A stretch of 20,057 nucleotides of DNA from a virus. The stretch covers positions 1-20,057 of the IMG/VR virus record IMGVR_UViG_3300046009_015361. One strand, 5' to 3'. The notes below the pieces were generated by a model. The model searched no databases and was not told the origin of the DNA. It worked only from the letters and a program-made list of their open reading frames with translations. Every line of letters begins with the position of its first letter. The first letter of the stretch is position 1. The translations under genes were made by a program, and so were the position numbers. Positions 15,635 to 20,057 of the stretch are shown one piece after another.

Positions 15635-17143
15635 TTAAGCTTTGTGTAACATCACTTTGTATAAAGATCCGTTTAAGTTTATCTCTAATGTTCTGTTTGA
15701 AGTTAAAGATTCTATTGCAATTGGTCCAAGTGGATGAGTTGTTGAACCTAAAGCAAGTTGTCCATTTGCTGTTGCTGCAGCCCCCGCTCCTAAAATAAGT
15801 GAGTTGGAAAAATCACTCGTTTGAACGTTGTATCCTAATCCTGTATTGTGGGAACCAGTAACATTATTAAGTAAAGCTTTATATCCTAGGGCAACGTTAA
15901 ACATTCCTGTTGTATTGTATTCTAGAGCTTGAGTACCTAAAGCAATATTTTGATATCCTGAATTATTATTGACTAGGGCTCTATATCCTAAAGCAACGTT
16001 AAACATTCCTGTTGTATTGTATTTTAATGATGCATACCCTGCAGCAATATTATTATTTCCTGTTGTATTTGAAAATAAAGAGACTCGGCCTAAAGCAATA
16101 TTATCTGAACCTGAGGTATTAGATTCTAAAGCACCTTCACCTAAAGCAACGTTATAGTTTCCTGTTGTGTTTTGGTTTAGTGAATTTGCTCCTAAAGCAA
16201 TGTTGTTATGTCCTATTGTATTACTATTTAAAGTTAAAAAACCTAAAGCAATATTAGAAGTTCCTGTTGTATTTGCTTGTAAAGCACTGTTACCTAGAGA
16301 AATGTTGTTGTGTCCTTCTATATTTGAATATAATGCTTTGTAACCTTGAGCTATGTTGTGTGAGCCTGAGGTATTTTTATTTAATGCCTCGATACCTAAA
16401 GCAATGTTGTAGTTTCCTGTTGAATTTAAGTATAAAGCCGCATTACCTAAAGCAATATTTTGGTTTCCGGTTATATTGTTTTGCAAAGCACCTTCACCTA
16501 AAGCAACGTTGTTGTTTCCTGTTGTGTTTGAATATAATGCTTTGTAGCCTTGGGCTATGTTATTTGAGCCTGATGTATTGTATTTTAATGTATGTCTACC
16601 TAAAGCAACGTTGTTAATTCCTGTTGAATTGTATTTTAAAGTATTTATACCTAAAGCAACGTTGTAGTTTCCTTCTGTATTATTTAGTAAAGCACTATTA
16701 CCTAAAGCAACGTTGTAGTTTCCTGTTATGTTTGAATATAATGCTTTGTAACCTTGAGCTATGTTGTGGTTTCCTGTTTCATTTGCACGTAAAGCATTAT
16801 TACCTAAAGCAACGTTGTAGTTTCCTGTTGAATTTGTAACTAAAACACCTGCACCTAAAGCAACGTTGTATTGTCCTGTTGAATTGTTAGATAAGGTATC
16901 TGGGCCTAGAGCAATATTACTTGAAATACTACCTGCACCAATCCCTAAATTCAATCCATTAATTGAGCCTGTTACACCTAACGATCCTGTTATTTCAGCT
17001 GAGCCTGTAAATGGGAAAGGTGATCCAGCAGATTGGATAGAGGAAGACAAATATAAAAGGTTATCATCCATTTCCTGGATTGTAAGTTTAGATCCTTTTG
17101 GGTTTGGTCCGTATTGTCTGGTTAAAAGTGGTCCGTATGGCAT
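15635..17143 (-). CDS. Fibre-like repeat protein, 502 aa
   Basis: Residues 1-70 are a non-repetitive head (MPYGPLLTRQYGPNPKGSKL, then EMDDNLLYLSSSIQ and a Gly/Ser/Thr-rich linker), probably a virion attachment region. Residues 71-446 hold 22 tandem units, all but the first exactly 17 residues, with consensus G-N-x-N-(V/I)-A-L-G-x-x-A-L-x-x-N-T-T. Residues 447-502 form a C-terminal cap (LILGAGAAATANGQLALGS ... KVMLHKA). The units resemble the beta-solenoid heads of trimeric adhesins (YadA/Hep_Hag type) and repeats of Bacteroidota surface proteins. I infer a tail fibre or other surface fibre. There is no S74 self-cleaving chaperone domain. Units 4, 8 and 12 share NIAQGYKALYSN, giving a 68-residue higher-order period. 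Confidence 0.85.
   Translation of the reverse strand: MPYGPLLTRQYGPNPKGSKLTIQEMDDNLLYLSSSIQSAGSPFPFTGSAEITGSLGVTGSINGLNLGIGAGSISSNIALGPDTLSNNSTGQYNVALGAGVLVTNSTGNYNVALGNNALRANETGNHNIAQGYKALYSNITGNYNVALGNSALLNNTEGNYNVALGINTLKYNSTGINNVALGRHTLKYNTSGSNNIAQGYKALYSNTTGNNNVALGEGALQNNITGNQNIALGNAALYLNSTGNYNIALGIEALNKNTSGSHNIAQGYKALYSNIEGHNNISLGNSALQANTTGTSNIALGFLTLNSNTIGHNNIALGANSLNQNTTGNYNVALGEGALESNTSGSDNIALGRVSLFSNTTGNNNIAAGYASLKYNTTGMFNVALGYRALVNNNSGYQNIALGTQALEYNTTGMFNVALGYKALLNNVTGSHNTGLGYNVQTSDFSNSLILGAGAAATANGQLALGSTTHPLGPIAIESLTSNRTLEINLNGSLYKVMLHKA
15806..16933. repeat. 51-bp tandem repeats in fibre gene, 22 units
   Basis: Twenty-two consecutive units, 51 bp each except a longer first unit, with strongly conserved words such as the plus-strand CCTAAAGCAA recurring through the array. 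A 204-bp superperiod (4 units) is visible in the first twelve units, and a 102-bp one near the end (units 19 and 21 share GMFNVALGY). Confidence 0.9.
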
Positions 17144-17161
17144 TTTATAAATTTTTTTAAA

Positions 17162-17425
17162 TTATTCAAAGTAGTCTTCTATATAATTATTTTCAACATA
17201 GTTGTTAGATGTGTTATCTTCTTCTTCGGTGGTTGATATTCTTCCACCACCACCTGAAGATTGATGTATGAGCATTTGTTGTTGAGTAACAAAACTCATA
17301 TAATTTTCATATAATAGTTGTTCTCTCAAGTACATATCCCTCACCTCCATCAGTGGTTTTCCAATGTTATTCGGTCGGTTTAAATATTCCTGCCAGGGGC
17401 CAGGTGGGTTTACTGTAAAAAACAT
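17162..17425 (-). CDS. Small probable virion protein, 87 aa
   Basis: Begins MFFTVNPPGPWQEYLNRP and continues with a helical stretch rich in Leu, Tyr, Met and Gln (MYLREQLLYENYMSFVTQQQ, about 31-50), a short GGGG linker (about 58-61) and an acidic asparagine/tyrosine-rich tail (NNYVENNYIEDYFE). The PPGPWQEYL start recurs, from memory, in small uncharacterised proteins of T4-like environmental phages next to structural genes. Its place 18 bases upstream of the fibre-like gene supports a structural or assembly role, but nothing is diagnostic. Confidence 0.65.
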   Translation of the reverse strand: MFFTVNPPGPWQEYLNRPNNIGKPLMEVRDMYLREQLLYENYMSFVTQQQMLIHQSSGGGGRISTTEEEDNTSNNYVENNYIEDYFE

Positions 17426-17462
17426 AAAAATAGTTATCTATTATACGTATTCAACTTTACAA

Positions 17463-17864
17463 TTATAATTTGTAATCTTGGATAGTATTTGAATCTTCTC
17501 TCTCCCAAGGATATACAATCCAATCATCTAAGAAAAATTTATTGGCTGAAAAATCTGGGTTAAAGTCAGATGTATGAGGTTTAAAATGTAAACAAGCAAA
17601 TATAGAATTAGGGTATTCAAGGAAAAATTCTTTAAATGTTTCTCCACTGTCACAAATATCATCTACAATTAAAACATTTTGTCTGGTTGGGTCTTGTGTC
17701 ATTGGAATACCTAACTTATATGAAAGCATAACAGCAGGTATAAGTCCTCCACGTTGTAAACCAAATATATATTCAATTTGGGTTCCTGATTGAACAATTT
17801 GTTTTGCTAGAAGATCAACTAGTTTTTCTACTTCATCCCATGTAACATAAAACTTTTCCATCAC
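17463..17864 (-). CDS. Phosphoribosyltransferase (purine type), 133 aa
   Basis: A type I phosphoribosyltransferase: the PRPP-binding loop VLIVDDICDSGETF (64-77) is canonical, and FGLQRGGLIPAVMLSYKLGIP (34-54) matches the N-terminal PPi-loop region of xanthine/hypoxanthine (Gpt-like) enzymes. It would join a purine-like base to PRPP to make a nucleotide. The ATG overlaps the queE stop as ATGA, so it is coupled to 7-deazaguanine synthesis. This suggests, without proof, that its base could be preQ0 or a host purine. It is short (133 aa) but holds the core fold. The last gene of the que group. Confidence 0.82.
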   Translation of the reverse strand: MMEKFYVTWDEVEKLVDLLAKQIVQSGTQIEYIFGLQRGGLIPAVMLSYKLGIPMTQDPTRQNVLIVDDICDSGETFKEFFLEYPNSIFACLHFKPHTSDFNPDFSANKFFLDDWIVYPWEREDSNTIQDYKL

Positions 17865-18643
17865 ACACCTCTTTTAGTATCAAATGCTATGATGTGGTCA
17901 CGTCCTGTCATATTGTATCCCTTTTCAGCACACATATCAAATACAAGTGGGTACATTTTGATTAGTTCCTCTCTTGTATCTCCAGCTGGCATAATATATG
18001 TTTTATGTTTTGGGATTTCTAGAGCTAATCTAAATGTTTCTATTTCGTTTAAGTTTTCCTCTGTACCATCCCATACTGGTTTATAATGGTAATCGAAATG
18101 ATATTCTAGAGTTTGTTTGATAGTGTCTAATTTTAAACGAAATTTATTGTGTTGGTCAATCATTTTTTGGTCCACAATCGCTCCTTGAGGCGTAGAAACA
18201 CCAAGTACGGGTACAGAATTACTAAACTTTGGACTGAGAGATATAAGATCAATAGGGTAGTCTGTAGCGAGGAAATGAGAACCTTCGGTTTCAATAGTGA
18301 TAAGAATATTTCTTTCATGAGCAAAATGGGTTAGTTCGTTTACTAGTTTTGGATGCATCGATGGACTCCCTCCGGTAAGCATCATTTCTTTGATGTGTGG
18401 GTTCTCGTCATATATTTTTATAATATCGTTAAAAGTAAACGTGCCCTTTTCTGGGTGGATTGAAGTATACCATGAATCGCACCATCCACCTTCACCAAAA
18501 TAACACCTATGCGTGCAACCCGTAGTTCTTACAGCTATGGTTGGTCTGCCAAATCTCGAACCTTCACTTTGAACACATCGATATAATTCTACTATAGGTA
18601 AAACCTTGTTATAGTCTTCTATTCTTCCTAATTTTGATTCCAT
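17861..18643 (-). CDS. queE: 7-carboxy-7-deazaguanine synthase QueE
   Basis: A radical SAM enzyme (260 aa) converting 6-carboxytetrahydropterin to 7-carboxy-7-deazaguanine. Start PIVELYRCVQSEGSRFGRPT (16-35) is the typical QueE opening (substrate-binding QSEG). The cluster motif is C43-x3-C47-x7-C55 (GCTHRC...WCDSW), with five more residues between the second and third cysteines than the usual C-x3-C-x2-C; the family tolerates such insertions. MLTGGSPSMHP (88-98) is the SAM-binding GGE/GGSP region, and TIETEGS (136-142) follows. It overlaps the thioredoxin gene by 16 bases and the phosphoribosyltransferase by four. Confidence 0.93.
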   Translation of the reverse strand: MESKLGRIEDYNKVLPIVELYRCVQSEGSRFGRPTIAVRTTGCTHRCYFGEGGWCDSWYTSIHPEKGTFTFNDIIKIYDENPHIKEMMLTGGSPSMHPKLVNELTHFAHERNILITIETEGSHFLATDYPIDLISLSPKFSNSVPVLGVSTPQGAIVDQKMIDQHNKFRLKLDTIKQTLEYHFDYHYKPVWDGTEENLNEIETFRLALEIPKHKTYIMPAGDTREELIKMYPLVFDMCAEKGYNMTGRDHIIAFDTKRGV

Positions 18644-18876
18644 AAATTTCTTACCTGTGATTCTGTTAAAACTCCGGCTTGCTTTCCTACAGCTTGCCCA
18701 TTATTTACTACAACGATTGTTGGAACGTTTCTAATTCCATATTCAGCAACCAATTGCGGGTTTGCATCCACATCAATGAATTGAACTGTCATTTCATTAC
18801 TTAGTGATTCCATAATTGGTTTAAAATTTTTGCACGGGCCACACCACGCAGCAGAGAAGTATAGTATTTTTTTCAT
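18628..18876 (-). CDS. trx: Small thioredoxin, 82 aa
   Basis: A short thioredoxin with active site WCGPC (11-15), the cis-proline loop NVPTIVVV (50-57) and the terminal helix. At 82 aa it lacks the first strand and helix of E. coli thioredoxin (~108 aa), like other short phage thioredoxins and glutaredoxins. It is a disulfide reductant, for example for ribonucleotide reductase. Its stop lies inside queE (16-base overlap), so it belongs to the que transcript; it might reduce an enzyme of that path. A promoter-like site lies in the 57-base gap upstream. Confidence 0.93.
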   Translation of the reverse strand: MKKILYFSAAWCGPCKNFKPIMESLSNEMTVQFIDVDANPQLVAEYGIRNVPTIVVVNNGQAVGKQAGVLTESQVRNLWNQN

Positions 18877-18882
18877 TTTGTT

Positions 18883-18911
18883 AAAATATATTTAAATTTA
18901 ATATTGCCAAA
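18883..18911 (-). promoter_or_regulatory. Promoter-like site upstream of thioredoxin
   Basis: TTTG (18911-18908), 17 bases, TATATTTT (18890-18883) on the minus strand. The first box shares the wider word TTTGGCAA with the promoters at 2445 and 8372, but the spacer is three bases shorter, so it is less certain. Confidence 0.4.
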
Positions 18912-18933
18912 TGTAGTTGTTATGAACCAGTAA

Positions 18934-19536
18934 TTATTCTCCATAACTTGCTGAGTTTCTTTCGTGTTCGTATACTTCAACTTTAATTGCTTTAACTCTA
19001 CCATCTGTTTCGACTAATAAAAAGTTATTTATTATATTGTATAAGTATTCTGCAAATCGTTCACATCCGGTAGCAGGTAGAATTCTTAGTCGGATAATAC
19101 CATCAGTATCCATCTGTCTAAATTGTTCTAGGTATGGATCATCTTCAGCTATAATTGTTGTATGGTCTAAAAGGTATGTAAAATAATCTTTTGGTGGAAC
19201 ACCTCTAATATTATTTTTAGCTCTTTTCATACCTCCAAAATCCCATACCCAATTTCTTTCATCTAATTCACCCTCAAACCATACTCTAAATGATACTGCG
19301 TAACCATGTAAAAATTTGCAATGAGTATCTTCTGCTTTCCATTGACGAAAACATGTTGAGTAACCGTCAAATAATTTTGTTGATGTGAATTTTTTCATTT
19401 TATTTTTCTTTTCCATAATTTTTTGATGTAGTTCCCAATCTAATATACAACTATTTTTCCAATTTATCCAATCTTCTTGAGTCATTGAATCCAAAGCAGA
19501 ATCTAGTTCTTCATTTAGTTTGTCCCAATTAGCCAT
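18934..19536 (-). CDS. queD: QueD-like 6-carboxytetrahydropterin synthase, N-terminally extended
   Basis: A 200-aa protein whose residues ~47-200 match QueD, which makes 6-carboxy-5,6,7,8-tetrahydropterin from dihydroneopterin triphosphate. FRQWKAEDTHCKFLHGYAVS (63-82) contains the catalytic Cys (C73) and one zinc His (H77), but HGH is HGY (Y79) and the upstream zinc His (AAHR in E. coli) is replaced in TCFR (61-64). LDHTTII (123-129) keeps the catalytic Asp-His. VYEHERNSASY (188-198) is the usual end. FRQW...HCKFLHGY seems typical of a marine/phage subfamily, from memory. Residues 1-46 (EELDSALDSMTQEDWINWKN) are an added acidic helical segment of unknown role. It overlaps queC by eight bases. 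Confidence 0.87.
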   Translation of the reverse strand: MANWDKLNEELDSALDSMTQEDWINWKNSCILDWELHQKIMEKKNKMKKFTSTKLFDGYSTCFRQWKAEDTHCKFLHGYAVSFRVWFEGELDERNWVWDFGGMKRAKNNIRGVPPKDYFTYLLDHTTIIAEDDPYLEQFRQMDTDGIIRLRILPATGCERFAEYLYNIINNFLLVETDGRVKAIKVEVYEHERNSASYGE

Positions 19537-20057
19537 TGTGTGTTTCTAAAACTTTTGTTACTTCATTTACTACATGTTCCCATGTTACAGGGCCTGTTTC
19601 GTCTGCATATTCAACAGGATCTTTACGTCCCAATTTAATGAATGCTTCTACACGTTCAACAGATGAAGCTGATTTATAGTCGGAAAACCAAATTTCAGAG
19701 ATAACATTGATTTCATTTTCTGTTCCTTCAAATCTTTTTTCTTCTTTTAATTTTTTAATTGGTTTGTATGAAGTGTTTGTACGTGAATATACTTCGTTAA
19801 AATCTAAACCTAATTCTTCACACAATACTTCTCCATCTTGTAGGATAGTAAATTTATCACCTTCAAGGTATGGTGTAAAGTAACCTACTTTTTCAGATCC
19901 CCAATTACCTACTCTAAATGCATGATCGTCTGCATCTCTAAATTCTTGTCTGCAATCTGGATAAATTGCATGATCACCTGCATGAATCCCAAGTGCGATA
20001 TCACAATTTTCACCTGTTTTATCTGCAATTGAAAGTGCAACTGCTTGAACAATATCT
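19529..20057 (-). CDS. queC: 7-cyano-7-deazaguanine synthase QueC, partial, zinc cysteines lost
   Basis: The frame is open from the right edge to the stop at 19529 (175 residues seen). The N-terminal part, with the SGGxDS ATP loop, is outside the window. GIHAGDHAIYPDCRQEF is the QueC signature, followed by TPYLEGDKFTIL and LCEELGLDFNEVYSRTNTSY. QueC would convert 7-carboxy-7-deazaguanine to preQ0. In known QueC a zinc ion is held by WSCY and CGxCxxC; here these read NTSY and DYKSASS before VERVEAF, so all four cysteines are replaced (Ser, Asp, Ser, Ser). The surrounding VERVEAF...DPVEYAD is otherwise conserved, so this is not decay. An insert (about 20 residues) lies between the two half-sites. 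Confidence 0.88.
   Translation of the reverse strand, partial: DIVQAVALSIADKTGENCDIALGIHAGDHAIYPDCRQEFRDADDHAFRVGNWGSEKVGYFTPYLEGDKFTILQDGEVLCEELGLDFNEVYSRTNTSYKPIKKLKEEKRFEGTENEINVISEIWFSDYKSASSVERVEAFIKLGRKDPVEYADETGPVTWEHVVNEVTKVLETHNG

Noticed and set aside
16267-16839. Plus-strand Cys/Leu/Tyr-rich frames over the fibre repeats
   Set aside because: Their repetitive composition is the antisense of the 51-bp repeats, not a separate protein.
15806-16933. CRISPR array
   Set aside because: The 51-bp units are in frame, coding and contiguous, with no unique spacers.
17410-17450. Promoter before the 87-aa virion-type gene (TTG-N19-TATTTTTA)
   Set aside because: The second box overlaps the start codon, so transcription would begin inside the gene; probably chance in AT-rich DNA.

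Overview
The window is most likely a piece of the genome of a large, lytic, T4-like tailed phage (myovirus type) that infects a member of the Bacteroidota. Every supported gene lies on the minus strand, genes are tightly packed with many 4- or 8-base stop/start overlaps, and the DNA is AT-rich. The T4-type replication set is present: a family B DNA polymerase (gp43-like, in two pieces), sliding clamp (gp45-like), and clamp loader large (gp44-like) and small (gp62-like) subunits. The Bacteroidota host is inferred from promoter-like sites of the form TTTG (or TTG), 20 bases, TAnnTTTA, close to the Bacteroidota housekeeping consensus TTTG/TAnnTTTG, and from the general lack of Shine-Dalgarno sequences. 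Marine origin is only an impression from protein relatives.

Reading in the direction of transcription (right to left): (1) 20057-17463, a 7-deazaguanine block with QueC (partial), QueD, a small thioredoxin, QueE and a phosphoribosyltransferase. (2) 17425-14795, probable virion or host-contact genes: a small protein, a repeat-rich fibre-like protein and a sulfotransferase. (3) 14740-12594, FolE2 GTP cyclohydrolase (first step of the preQ0 pathway), a 59-aa protein, a MazG-like pyrophosphohydrolase and an acidic repeat protein. (4) 12574-8408, the DNA polymerase, split between motifs B and C by a GIY-YIG homing endonuclease and an unrelated gene. (5) 8354-4595, a leader-family protein, sliding clamp, a small protein, GroES, GroEL and a small protein. 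(6) 4565-1, a 308-aa protein, clamp loader subunits and several small proteins, ending in a gene that runs off the left edge.

Three things stand out. First, five intergenic sites combine an intrinsic terminator hairpin with a promoter: the hairpin occupies the 20-base spacer between a TTG box and a TAnnTT(T/A)A box, and four of the five downstream start codons follow the second box by only 4-5 bases, predicting leaderless mRNAs. Second, four otherwise unrelated proteins share a ~25-residue N-terminal leader containing an I-T-E triplet and a later L-x-E triplet, resembling T4 capsid-targeting sequences cut by the prohead protease; they may be packaged and injected proteins. Third, the window holds genes for all steps from GTP to preQ0 (FolE2, QueD, QueE, QueC), but QueC has lost the family's four zinc cysteines and QueD lacks two of three zinc histidines. 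This points to a phage version of the pathway adapted to low zinc, probably for modifying guanine in phage DNA or for host tRNA. These interpretations are inferences; the sequence features themselves are visible directly.
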